Shown here: piece after piece, positions 7,685-17,964 of the stretch
Numbering within the stretch: the first letter of the stretch is position 1
How the letters are laid out: each line of letters begins with the position of its first letter
Source of the DNA: Unio delphinus
Lineage: Eukaryota > Mollusca > Bivalvia > Unionida > Unionidae
Direction of reading: 5' to 3'
Assembly (NCBI GenBank): GCA_029339505.1
Contig: JAQISU010001235.1
Location: 40,706,315 to 40,770,314 of the forward strand
DNA length: 64,000 bases
The notes under the pieces: model-generated
Seen by the model: the letters and a program-made list of their open reading frames with translations, nothing else
What the model was told of the DNA's origin: nothing
The model's database searches: none
Position numbers and translations under genes: made by a program

Positions 7685-8302
7685 TTGACCGACCCTCAAA
7701 AGATTTTGTCATTTTTTGATTGAAATTGTCTACTTGACCGTAAAATCTCAAGGAGATTTTCATTTTTTTATCATTTTTTGATTGAATCAGTGAAAATATT
7801 TCACACTGAATATTTCACACTGCGAAAATAAAATAGAATCCTAACAGCTTTGAAAGTTCTTTTAAGAACTTTTCCCTATGGAAAATCCCATGCAAAATCG
7901 ACTACTTGACCCTACGAGGTTTTTTACCAAAAATCGATGAAAAGTGACAAAAAATCACTGAAAACAGGCAAAAATTGATGAAAAATGGCTAAAAATCATC
8001 GAAAATGAGTTTTAACAGCTTTTCCCTATCGAAAATCCCATGTAAAATCGACTACTTGACTGTAAAATCTCAAAGAGATTTTCAACTGAAAACCACCAAA
8101 ACTGTCAAAAAATCAGTGAAAAACAGGCAAAATCACTGAATAAAAGCATAAAAATATTTCTCACTGAATAAAAAATAAAAATATTTCACAGCAATAAAAA
8201 TAAAAATATTTCACACTGAATAAAATATTGGACCGTTAAGGGATGGAATCATCGATGGGAAAAATTGTTTTGCAATTGAAAAATTGTTTCTGATTTCAAA
8301 TA
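7685..8302. repeat. Non-coding spacer with internal direct repeats
   Basis: No gene is seen. A block reading CTTTTCCCTAT, GAAAATCCCATG and AAAATCGACTACTTGAC occurs at about 7868-7912 and 8020-8058. Shorter copies of CTACTTGACCGTAAAATCTC lie at 7730-7750 and 8050-8070. The 3' part repeats TATTTCACACTGAATAAAA several times. Confidence 0.65.
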
Positions 8303-9272
8303 ATGGTCAATGAAGCATTAACGACCCGATTGGCTCGTGAACGATTAGATGCAATTAAGAAATTTATACCAATCCGCGACTCTGTCAGGAATAAACTGCA
8401 ACAACGACAGAGTCTTCAGACTGATTTTGCTGAGGGATCTGAAGAGTTGTTTAAACCAATAACTACAACAACGAAACAGATAGTGTCAACAATCTCTGAA
8501 CAAGGAAAAAAACAAGAAGAGACTTTTCTCCCTGTGTTAGAAAAAATAGCAAAAAGAACTAAACAAACAAAAAAGTCTTTAGAAACACGTCCAGTAGATA
8601 TAGTAGCTACTTCACGGCAACAACAAAAAAAAGAGCGAGTACTAGAAGAACTAGGTGCTACTGCAAGAAAACAAGAAGAGGAAGAAGACGTTACTATAGA
8701 AAAAATGTATTCACCGCAAAGTATATTTACATACTATGCATACAGCATAATTAAAAATTTTAAAGATGACAATGATTTAATTAACTTTATCGCGCGGAAT
8801 TTTTCACTCGATAAAAGAGAAATAGCTGTAAACAAAGAGTATAAAGAGTATATAAAAAACGACGAGAATTGGATAAAAAAAAGTATACCTGGCAAACCGT
8901 GGTAGATTTAGAATCACAGAAAGTAACCGCAATGATTTTGAGAGTTTTAAAGACAAAGTATTGAGTAAAGTAGAGTATCCAACTGGATTTTTTGGTAAAG
9001 AGGAGTCAACTGGAGATGGGTATTTAGGCAGCGGCATAGTTGAAAACACTAGCGTTACTTGTCCTGGTAACATTCTCAGTGATATATCACGGTTAGAAGT
9101 TCTCATAGGAAGGAAACGAGCCGGAAATAACTCTCCGGAAATAATTAATGAAGCAGCTGATATCTGTAGACGATTATTTGCCGGTGGTATCATGGACATT
9201 AATGTATATCGAAAACTCATTGCTGAATTAGTTGAAAATCACAAAGATGCCCATGGTTATTACAGCGATTGA
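8303..9272 (+). CDS. Coiled-coil virion-associated protein, one frame change near 8878
   Basis: The first frame (MVNEALTTRLARERLDAI) runs 200 residues to 8905. It is highly charged, rich in Lys, Glu and Gln, and predicted by eye as long helices or coiled coil up to about residue 130, followed by a more hydrophobic segment (SIFTYYAYSIIKNF). At a run of eight A near 8878 the sequence continues in another frame (RGRFRITESNRNDF) through YPTGFFGKEE, ISRLEVLIGRKRAGNNSPE and a helical end to the TGA at 9270-9272. The second segment has only a TTG as a possible start of its own, so I read the two as one broken gene of about 320 codons. Upstream of the capsid genes this could be a scaffold or minor core protein. 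Family not named. Confidence 0.6.
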
Positions 9273-9306
9273 TCACTAATTAAAAAACTACTAGTTTTAT
9301 AACAAG

Positions 9307-9738
9307 ATGATTATACACTACAATCATGATAAACCAACCCCCGTCTATGTAGTTAATTCACGGTTTCCAGTTTATAGAGCATACTACGGAGATGGTTTAG
9401 GTAATACCATTGCAGGTTTTTTTGCGAGAATGGCCCCAAAAGTGATGCCGTTAGCTAAACAATTATCAATGAAAGCCATTGATGTTATTCGTGATAAGGG
9501 TATTAGTACTGTTGGAGATCTTGCCGGAAAAGCGTTTTCAGCTGCGAAGAATAAATTAACATCATTAGTGAGACGAAAAAAGAAACAGCTACCGTCTACA
9601 GCGGAAATGCCTGCAAGTGTTAGTAAAATTATAAATAACGCAGTAGATGAAAAATTAGCATCATTGGTGACTCCAAGTGACCAAAGCAATATTGCAAACA
9701 TGACAGCGGGAAGTGGCTTTAAAGAACTACGACGATGA
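9307..9738 (+). CDS. Adenovirus pVI-like core or membrane-active protein
   Basis: 143 residues, no break. The N-terminus is Tyr- and Pro-rich (HDKPTPVYVV, then YRAYYGDGLG). A Gly/Phe amphipathic stretch, GNTIAGFFARMAPKVMPLA, is followed by a helix with regularly spaced small residues and a basic run, VRRKKKQL (about residues 88-95). This organisation resembles pVI-like proteins of Polintons and adintoviruses, which are small, basic and amphipathic and are thought to link DNA or membrane to the capsid shell. A Gly-containing site (DGLGN) could be cut by the element's own protease, which is inference. It ends 40 bp before the major capsid start. Confidence 0.65.
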   Translation: MIIHYNHDKPTPVYVVNSRFPVYRAYYGDGLGNTIAGFFARMAPKVMPLAKQLSMKAIDVIRDKGISTVGDLAGKAFSAAKNKLTSLVRRKKKQLPSTAEMPASVSKIINNAVDEKLASLVTPSDQSNIANMTAGSGFKELRR

Positions 9739-9778
9739 AATGGAAAATCGCGATTTAGACTCTGATAAATAGAATAAA

Positions 9779-11196
9779 ATGTTCAAACAGTCACGTGATC
9801 CAGCGTTTGATATAGACGCCCCAGTTGGCAAGGATGATTCTGTACGCGATTATCAATATTATGCCTATCATGCAATTGACTCAAATAGTCGATCAAGAAT
9901 TGAACTTCAAGTCCATGATACCAGTAAATACTTTTTGCCTTGTGAAGCATTTATCGAAGTAGAAGGAGAACTTGTAACAGCTGATGATACTACGCTGTAC
10001 CAGCACCGTATCCAGCTGGTACTCAAGTCGGTTTTGTCAATAATGGTATCATGGCGCTATTTGAGAGTGCTAGATATCTCATTGATGGGAAAGAAATTGA
10101 GTCGATAGATTGTGATGTTGATGTGGCTACAACAATAATCGGGCTAGCAAGATATTCTGATGATTATACAAGATCAGCAGGACCTTCTATGATGTTTGCA
10201 AAAGATGTTAAAAATACCGCTGGAGGAAATCAATTTGTTGTAAGACGACCAAAGAATAATGCTGGTACCGCTTATATTGATGCCGAAGATATGATTATAA
10301 ACAACGATGTTAATTTCAATCTAGGAGCTGCAACACGAAACTCAATGTTGGGAGTAGGGCGTAAATCATTTTCATGCGCGATTCCACTGCATCATATTTT
10401 TGGATTCTGTAGAAACGTCAGAAAAGTTATCTACGGGGCGAAGCTTACAGTATCGCTTGTACGAAAGAGTGATGATAATGACGCAATTTGGAGGATTCCA
10501 GCAAACCCAGCTGCAGCACATATAAATGATGATGCCGGTAAAGTCAATTTAACAAAAATATCATTGTGGATGCCAGTGTTGACTCCAGCAATTACCGCAG
10601 AAGAACGATTATTATCATTTATGGACCAAGGAGGAAAATCATTACTAAGTTGGTTATCAGTGACCACGGATGTTAAACAATCAAATATCAACGGGTTATT
10701 CATGTGGAATCTAGCATCAAAACAAGGTGTTGCTGCGCCACGTCATATATTTATTGCGTTACAGGATAACACACGAGTTGGCAATCAACTCTCCAGCCAT
10801 ATGATATTTGATCAATTAGGTGTTAAAGACGTCTCACTGAGAATAAACGGCCAGCAGGAACCATCTGAAGATGTACAACTTAATTACACCGAAAATCATA
10901 TTGCACGCGTGTATCATAGGTTGTTGTCATTTATGGCACGTGATCAAAATGTGGATACCGGTCCACAAATATCACAATTGGATTTTAAAAGCCTCTATCC
11001 GATTTATTACTTTTCACTGGAACATCTTGATTTAACAAGACAATCTGTTGTTGATATACATTTTAGAGCTAATGTGCTTCGTGGTGCTATTGCTGATTAT
11101 AGAGCGGTTGCTGTCATTCTCAGTGATAAATCAATGCTACTTGAAGGTGTTGGAGGAAGAATGAGAATCAGTGATGCACCAGTGGAAAATCTTTGA
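9779..11196 (+). CDS. Major capsid protein (hexon-like, double jelly roll), frame change near 9994
   Basis: The first 70 or so codons read MFKQSRDPAFDID, with DDSVRDYQYYAYHAIDS and SKYFLPCEAFIEVEGE. The same protein continues in the -1 frame from about 9994 with FVNNGIMALFESARYLIDGKE and on to the TGA at 11194-11196. Total length is about 470 residues, right for Polinton capsids. Recognised features are ALFESARYLIDGKEIE, IPLHHIFGFCRNVRKVIYGAKL and the final YPIYYFSLEHLDLTRQS, all usual in the Polinton/adintovirus major capsid. It would build the pseudohexameric capsomers of an icosahedral shell. Only one break is seen. It lies among virion genes that are all read rightwards. Confidence 0.88.
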
Positions 11197-11247
11197 ACGA
11201 TTTTTCATTGAAATTGTACACGATTTAGAATCAATCAATTATGTATA

Positions 11248-11711
11248 ATGTCGTATAGTAATATCAATGTGTCTTTGACACCCGGTCAAATCAAGAAATT
11301 GCAATCGGAATCAGCTAAAAAATGTGGAACCACAATCACGCTGAAACCCAATCAAATGACTGGTGGTGCAAATAAATCATCGCTGACAACTCGTCAAGTA
11401 AAACATTTTAATGATGCACTTGTAGCAAAAAAAGGTGTTCAGATTACTCTTTCTGCGGCTGCTATCAAAAATATGATTAAAACAGGCGGTATCTTCCCGT
11501 TGTTAGCTGCGATTCCGGCCTTGATTGCAGCAGCAGCCCCAGCAGTGGCTAAAGCAGCGGCGTTAGGAGCCGTTGGTACTGCAGCAGGAATGGCACTAAA
11601 GAAGGCATCTGGACAGGGATATAAAAAAAGGGAAGGGGTCTAAGACTACCAGGAACCCCGTATTCATGGTACAGCGGAAAAGGCCTGAGAATCCCAGGAA
11701 CGGTTTATTAA
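11248..11711 (+). CDS. Ala-rich pX-like virion protein, frame change near 11626
   Basis: Starts MSYSNINVSLTPGQIKKLQ. It has two similar halves (VSLTPGQIKKL, and TTRQVKHFNDALVAKKGVQITLSAAAIKNM), then a hydrophobic Ala/Gly segment, GGIFPLLAAIPALIAAAAP, of membrane-helix character, and a Lys-rich end. The main frame stops at 11643, but in the -1 frame from a run of seven A near 11626 there is a fitting tail with RLPGTPYSWYSGKGLRIPGT and a TAA at 11709-11711, 11 bp before the protease start. pX-like proteins of adenoviruses and Polintons are small basic or hydrophobic core components. The tail resembles the segment before the phospholipase domain at 686-739. Confidence 0.65.
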
Positions 11712-11722
11712 TTGAGAAATCT

Positions 11723-12136
11723 ATGTCCAATTTTGATTTAATAGATGCTGCTAAAAAACTAGCGATTAAAAATTTCAGAGGCGTTTTTATGAAAGATCAA
11801 TTACCGGCACAACCCAATGATGTTGAAACCGGTATTATTAATTTAGATAACAGCACCGGACCTGGAACTCACTGGGTTGCATACGCTATTGATCCACCGG
11901 TAATCGTCTATTTTGATTCATATGGATTAGCCCCGCCAAAAGAGTTTATGCGTTACATAAAAAAATTTCCAATGAAGACTTGGTATTCTACGCTGCCAAC
12001 ACAACAAATCAATGACCCACCAATATGTGGCAACGAAGTATTAAATGTCCTTAACGCTATTTCAGCATTTAGAAAACCACCACACATTGTCGTAAATGAA
12101 TACACTAGTAATCGCTGGAAATCGAAACGATTTTAG
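11723..12136 (+). CDS. Adenovirus-type (Ulp1-like) cysteine maturation protease
   Basis: 137 residues from ATG 11723 (MSNFDLIDAAKKLAIKNFRG), the usual Polinton protease start; an earlier in-frame ATG at 11666 would overlap the preceding gene's tail. Catalytic His lies in GTHWVAY, the acidic residue in VYFDSYGLAPP, and the nucleophile Cys in PPICGNEVL near the C-terminus. The fold family is C5/C48. It would cleave capsid precursor proteins during particle maturation. No break is seen, making it one of the intact genes. A gene for the fibre-like protein follows after 20 bp with a TATAAAAT directly before its ATG. Confidence 0.9.
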   Translation: MSNFDLIDAAKKLAIKNFRGVFMKDQLPAQPNDVETGIINLDNSTGPGTHWVAYAIDPPVIVYFDSYGLAPPKEFMRYIKKFPMKTWYSTLPTQQINDPPICGNEVLNVLNAISAFRKPPHIVVNEYTSNRWKSKRF

Positions 12137-12156
12137 AGAGAGGTGTATAAAATATC

Positions 12157-12995
12157 ATGATTGATATTTGGGGAAGATCTTTGAAACCCAAACCCGATGA
12201 CACTGCAACCGGTGATATAAAAAAATAATCGAAGATGAAATCGCTGAGACGTTGAACTTAACAAGTGTTGATCCTAATAAATTAGTTGTATTTCAGAACA
12301 AACAGGGTAAATTGAAAACCAGTGATGTGTCGTTGGATGATATATTGGTTAAACAACGAAACGCAATCGAGAATACTATCGCGTTATTTTCGGATCAGGG
12401 TAAACTCAAACCGGGCGTACTTTTTTCGACGATTACAGATCGATTTAAAACTCTCAACGATGAGTTGAAAAATTCTGTGTTGGAACTAGCAACACTTCAA
12501 TCTAAAACCGAAGAACACATAAAACAGTTTACCTCATTTCGTAGAAATATCATTGATAAATTTATTGGAACTACATTCGATAAAATTGAACTAAAACTTC
12601 CGGATATCAAAAAATCCATCGATGAGACGAAAATCTTCACCGAGGCCATCAAAAATGATTTTTCGAGGATGATAACAATCATTGAAAAAACAAAAATTCC
12701 TCATGAGAAAACCAACAACGTAGTATACACGATCCAACACAGATCATTTGCGTGGACGCCTACAAACAACAAATTAGATATCACTGCAACCGCCAAAGGT
12801 ATTTATCGATTAATACTAGTAACACCATTGACTCAATTTAATATTTCATCGTCGAGTTCATCCGGGGTCAATAATACGATTTCAATGATCATCGACGAGA
12901 ATACAACTGAAAAGTTCACGATAACAGCTACTGATAAAAATTTGGTTAGGGTTTCAACAACTTGGTATGTGGAATTCGTAGCGGATTTAAGTTGA
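12157..12995 (+). CDS. Fibre-like coiled-coil virion protein, frame change near 12222
   Basis: ATG 12157 opens MIDIWGRSLKPKPDDTATGD, a conserved-looking N-terminus that stops at 12228 after a seven-A run. The long frame continues at -1 to the TGA at 12993-12995, giving about 279 codons in all. The middle (about residues 50-175) is hydrophilic and helical with heptad-like spacing (DRFKTLNDELKNSVLELATLQ). The C-terminus is Ser/Thr-rich and strand-like (FNISSSSSSGVNN, TTWYVEFVADLS), like the head of a trimeric spike. A receptor-binding fibre or adhesin is a reasonable guess from shape and position only. I cannot name a family. Confidence 0.6.
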
Positions 12996-13093
12996 AAATT
13001 GCAAAGCAATTTCACTAACGGTTTCAATTGAAATCGTAATTGAAAACGCTAGCGTTTTTAAAATAAAAATGATTTCATCATCGCAATATCGCT

Positions 13094-13614
13094 ATGATCA
13101 GGTCAGATAATTTCAAACTAGACTCACCGGAGCTGGTATTATACTGTCTTCAGTGACAATGATGGCCCCGATAGCTGTTCCAATTTGCATTTCTGCGGCA
13201 ACAACAATCGCGGGAATAATTTCAATAATAACAAAAAAAATATCATCATGCAGCCAACGGAAACTACAAGACTACATAATTCAATTTCATGTTGTATCCA
13301 CTGCATACTCGCAATTATCCTCATTGATATCGTCATCGATCGATGATACAATTATATCAGATAGTGAGTTTTCAGCGATGGTAGGTATTTACGATTCTGC
13401 GATGTCAAAATTAGAAATACATCATGAGTATAATAACAATGACAACACAGATGGAATTACTTCAGCAAATAGTGGAGAACACAAACCCAGTACAAACCAG
13501 CATGATATCAATAACCTCAACGAGTCCAGGATTCAGTGTGAATTTCCCCTCTCCGGTCCCAGTGAAGGAAATCATCGTGTTAGCAAAATTACGTGTGTAT
13601 CACAGTTGGCCTAA
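13094..13614 (+). CDS. Small helical membrane protein of Polinton virion cluster, broken
   Basis: ATG 13094 begins a short frame (MIRSDNFKL) that gives way near 13118 to a -1 frame with TGAGIILSSVTMMAPIAV, then ISAATTIAGIISII. This is one or two small-residue hydrophobic helices followed by KKISSCSQRKLQDYI and a helical module, SSIDDTIISDSEFSAMV. Related proteins between the fibre-like and minor capsid genes are, from memory, common in invertebrate Polintons (PY-like). The present frame runs on into the minor capsid gene, but a further -1 frame closes in a TGA that overlaps that gene's ATG at 13424 (ATGA), probably the original end. Membrane association is inferred from hydrophobicity. Confidence 0.5.
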
Positions 13615-14787
13615 TATCAGATCAAAATCATTTGGTGGTCAACAACCGAATAATTCACTGGTGTTCTCGTATAAGAATAAACCCGACGGAACCCCAGACT
13701 GGAACGTTGTTTCCATACCAACCGGATCATACCAAATTGAACAAATCAATGCTGAATTGCAACGTAGAATAAAATCGATTACTGGAGCAGAATCAAACAT
13801 CGCTATTACGGTTCATGAACCAACACTATCATCTGCCATTGAAATAAGCACAGAAGAATACGTCGTAAATATCTATCAAAGCTCAATAAGGACCGTACTA
13901 GGATGGCCTGAATTACCACCCCCGGGAAAAACCGTTGATTTACCAGAACCAAAAAAAACTGATTATGTCACAGACACGACAAAATTTGACAATCCAATAA
14001 AAAGCTATAGCGATTATGACAAATTGAATTTTTTCACTGAATTAGATGAGGGAGGGGAGAAATACTACATAACTCGACAGGATAAAATCACTGAAAATTT
14101 CACAGCGTTCAATAACGATATTTCACTGTTGTTAATATCCCTTAAATCCGGTACTCTCACCCGAGATGAATTTATCAACGTCGTAGAAACATGTAACAGA
14201 ATCCTCAGTGACATGAATATATTTCATTCACTAATGATACAAGAGGTATCCATTGCCAGACACCCTAACACGAAAATAAAATTTGCGACAAAATATCATA
14301 TAAGCGTAGAAAATATTTCCGAATTCAATCTACCAGGATATAATATCTTAGAATTACAAAAATCTCTCGATGATGCCATCGATATTGGTTTTAAAATAAT
14401 TCATGATACTTGGAAAAAAACAATATCACAGGAAATAAAAATCCTCAAACATAGTAATGACCCAGATGGTGGTGGCAGGCATATTGCTCCTAAAATGTGA
14501 ATATTTCATCGGTGATAGCGCTCAATTTAGTGTGTGATGTTATCGAAGGAAGCTATCAAATAAATTTAGAACGATCAAATCAAGCTCAGCAAGGATATAT
14601 TTTGTATTAATTTGCACCAACAGCTCCTCCAGGGTTTCTAATTATTGAATCCCCGGTGAATCCAGTCTATATGCGATGTCATAATAATTCATTAACCAGA
14701 ATTAATTTTAAACTCACTGACCAGTCTAATAATCTGATTGATTTACAAGGTGAGGTTTCACAAATTAGTCTGTTTGTAAAGTCGTAA
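13424..14787 (+). pseudogene. Minor capsid (penton) protein with a helical insert, broken
   Basis: Start MSIITMTTQMELLQQ. The N-terminal jelly-roll part has PGFSVNFPSPVPV, ALNL-like strands, NNSLVFSYKNKPDG, VVSIPTGSYQIEQINAEL and a VLGWPELPPPG turn. These are hallmarks of Polinton minor capsid proteins. About 150 residues (roughly 14030-14490) that I do not expect follow. The frame stops at 14500. The -1 frame from about 14495 gives the expected C-terminal part (VIEGSYQIN, APPGFLIIESPVNPVYMR, LTRINFKLTDQ, EVSQISLFV) but contains an in-frame TAA at 14608-14610. The protein would form vertices of the shell. The gene is last in the cluster and is inactive as read here. Confidence 0.82.
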
Positions 14788-14865
14788 AGACTTTCATCCT
14801 AAAGGGATTTTCGTCCTAGGACCGGACTTGATAAAATATTCGGTTGAAATCATTTGTTAAACATT

Positions 14866-15157
14866 AGCAGCAGAGAGGGTAAATCGGACGATTTTCACCG
14901 TAAACCATAGCAGCAGAGGGGGTGAACGGACTAACTTTTCGACTTTTTTGATTAAACGATGAAAACGCGTACTGAGTATAATTTCCTGCGAAATCTCATG
15001 TTTTCAGACAAATATCACTAAGGGTCTATTTGTCAAATGGAGACTTATTTTTTTTCTGGTTAAAAAGTGAGATTTCGCAGGAAGGTTCTATTTGCCGTTT
15101 TGAAGACAAAATCAAAAATGTCGAAAAAAGTTAGTCCGATTCACCCCCTCTGCTGCT
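14866..15157. repeat. Right terminal region of the element: repeated AGCAGCAGAG motif and long palindrome
   Basis: AGCAGCAGAGAGGGT starts at 14866, AGCAGCAGAGGGGGTGAACG starts at 14909, and the complementary form ends at 15157 (CACCCCCTCTGCTGCT). The last two form inverted arms of about 45 bp (14909-14953 with 15109-15157). Inside are a second pair, TTCCTGCGAAATCTCA (14983-14998) with its complement at 15068-15083, and a smaller GACAAATA pair. The whole 249 bp is an imperfect nested palindrome. Polinton inverted termini usually start with AG, fitting position 15157. The left terminus is outside the window. Confidence 0.65.
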
Positions 15158-16050
15158 CATGCTGACATGAGCAAGTATGACATCACATAGTATCAACTTA
15201 CCAGATTCCTTGTTTAGTTCATCTCTCACTTGCTATAATGCTCGTTTTAAATGTTTTAAATTTCAATAGTGCATTTCTTTTCTTGCTGACTTTCACAGAG
15301 ACAAAGTTGCAGTGCATCCCTATTCATATCAATCAAACCAAACAAATAAGTATGACACATGAAAGGTCAAAATGATAAGAGGCCATTGACCTTCTGTGAC
15401 TAAGACAAATACACATACCCATGAAGCATCAAGAGATGCTGACATTGCAAAATTATTTAAACTATCAACACATGTGATTCACCCCCACCCCCAATCTTAA
15501 CAAAATGGTATAAAAGCAATGACAAGCTCTATAAGATTTATTATAGAGAAAAATACATAATTGAGTGCTAATGTTTAATAAACAACTATTGGGAATGGTG
15601 AGGAAGCAAAGAATATACAGAGTAATTTCTTCAATCCTGGTAATGTTCCCCACAATAAGGGGAAAAAATGTTCATCAATGCATACGACCTAGCTTCTTGA
15701 GGTATGTTATATAAAAACAACAAGACACAAATTTGAAAAGGCTATCCAAAGTTCCTATAATGCTGACATTAATGTTGGAGATGGAAATCCTGCTGACAAA
15801 CTGCTGCAGCCCATGCTAAGAAGTAAGCTGGAGGTGGAGAAATATGTGAAAAACTTTGCGATGCCTTGGCATGTCTATGTTTCCTTGCAATATTCAGACA
15901 CTGATATAACTTATCACTGCACGCGCTACTTGGTTAATTTAAGTAATATAATTGAATTGCACATTAAAGTTGTCTAATAGAAAAATCTATACCTAGATTT
16001 ACCCCAAACCCATTAAAAGTTACGAAAAGGCATCAAAATTATTATTGCGG
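15158..16050. other. No gene recognised
   Basis: AT-rich host flank of the element. A short frame on the minus strand at 15465-15653 has no recognisable motif. No repeats of note. Confidence 0.6.
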
Positions 16051-16755
16051 CTACATTACACTACAAGCAGTTTTAAATTCTTTACCTTTCACTACAAGCA
16101 GTGTTAAATTCTTTACTTTTCACTACAAGCAGTGTTACATTCTTTACTTTTCACTACAAGCAGTGTTAAATTCTTTACCTTTCACTACAAGCAGTGTTAA
16201 ATTCTTTACTTTTCACTACAAGCAGTGTTAAATTCTTTACCTTTCACTACAAGCAGTGTTAAATTCTTTACTTTTCACTACAAGCAGTGTTACATTCTTT
16301 ACTTTTCACTACAAGCAGTGTTAAATTCTTTACCTTTCACTACAAGCAGTGTTAAATTCTTTACTTTTCACTACAAGCAGTGTTAAATTCTTTACCTTTC
16401 ACTTTCACTACAAGCAGTGTTAAATTCTTTACTTTTCACTACAAGCAGTGTTAAATTCTTTACCTTTCACTTTCACTACAAGCAGTGTTAAATTCTTTAC
16501 CTTTCACTACAAGCAGTGTTAAATTTTTTACTTTTCACTACAAGCAGTGTTAAATTCTTTACTTTTCACTACAAGCAGTGTTAAATTCTTTACCTTTCAC
16601 TACAAGCAGGGTTTAATTCTTTACTTTCACTACAAGCAGCGTTAAATTCTTTACTTTTCACTACAAGCAGTGTTAAATTCTTTACTTTTCACTACAAGCA
16701 GTGTTAACTTCTTTACTTTTCACTACAAGCAGTGTTAAATTCTTTACTTTTCAAT
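16051..16755. repeat. Minisatellite, 31-bp unit
   Basis: About 22 copies of a unit containing TTCACTACAAGCAGTGTTAA and ATTCTTTAC. Copies alternate between a TACCTT and a TACTTT ending, and two are lengthened by an extra CTTTCA. No coding role. Confidence 0.93.
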
Positions 16756-17964
16756 ATAAAGCTGAATAAAATGCATATAAAGTAAAACAGAGAAACAAAT
16801 CAATCCTTTCCATCATTCAATTACCACATAAAGGGAGGTAATATACCTTGATTTGACATACCAAGTAGCAAGCTCTAATTTACAGCTAAACAATTCTATA
16901 CTAACACTTGATAGCAAGTGCAGAGCAATATTGCCCTATAAATATAATTTGTTTCAAATGTAACTACGCTTCCGACATGAAGCTTGTTTTCAACTATTCA
17001 CATCAACATATCAATTGAACAAAACACATGTCGCTTAGTTCACACAGGAACAAATGCCGAGATCTGAAAAACTGTGTTCCAAGAGCACCTGTTCCAACAT
17101 CCTAACCGTCAAGGTTTTCTATCTTAGGACCAGAAACATGAAAAGAAATGAGGTATGGTGTGACGGGAGAGAGCAATATATTCGACATGCAGATATACAT
17201 CAAGAATGTTTCAAACTATATGAAGAAATGCCAAGTAGAGGTTGTGGAAGAAACACGGACTGTGTAAATAATGCGATGCAGATAGGAAATGCATAGACTT
17301 CTATTGGAAACACAGGGTTGAGAACTATTTTTTAAGTATGAATGTCCCTGCTCCCTCAACAAAAGTTCCAATACTGTTTGCCAAAGTATTGAGTGTACCA
17401 ACATGAGAGACATGACAGAACATAGATAAGATGTCAAAGAGTTTAATTCTATGATAGGAATTAGACATATAAAATTTATATTCAGTGTGACTCAACATAT
17501 AATAATGCAAATTTATAGTGGAGCAGGTAGGACACCGTTTCAACCAGCAACCCAGTGCACACACATTCTAGTTGAAGACACTACTCTTCAGAAATTGGTA
17601 ATTAATATAACTACAAAGAACAAACTATGCACATTGGGTAAAATGCATGCATCTGATGATGAATCCCAATTGTGGTACTGCTTATCAAATGTTTACAAAT
17701 ATTGAAGATGAATACACATTTTGTAAGGAGGGGCTTATACATTTGAAGAAAACAGACCATTTAGAGGTATGTAACATCACATTTGATCCAGAAAATGCTA
17801 GTTACCGGGGTAACCTGGACATTAGGAGTGTGGGAATAACTGAAACAGTCCCTGTAAAACATACTGATACATGCCATCTGGTTCAAGTCATTAAAAGTTC
17901 ATTAAAGGTCAAAGCAAATTAATTGATTTGATGCCAGGAAGAACTAAAACAGGGGGAAATTAGA
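16756..17964. other. No gene recognised; weak open frames only
   Basis: Open frames of 80-91 codons lie at 17054-17296, 17451-17705 and 17647-17922 on the plus strand. They share no motif that I know. The last (EDEYTFCKEG, ENASYRGNLDIRSVG) has a somewhat protein-like composition and might be an exon remnant, but splice sites cannot be fixed. Confidence 0.4.

Larger units (their letters stand above)
1..15157. mobile_element. Polinton/Maverick (adintovirus-like) integrated element, left end missing
   Basis: It contains packaging ATPase, integrase, PolB, cysteine protease, and major and minor capsid proteins, plus typical accessory proteins. The gene order has replication and integration functions on the left and virion genes in one rightward block on the right. 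The visible length of 15.2 kb agrees with the usual 15-20 kb. Target-site duplication cannot be checked because one end is missing; bases after 15157 read CATGCT. Confidence 0.9.

Noticed and set aside
15465..15653. Host gene next to the element
   Set aside because: Only 62 codons, no motif and no splice evidence.
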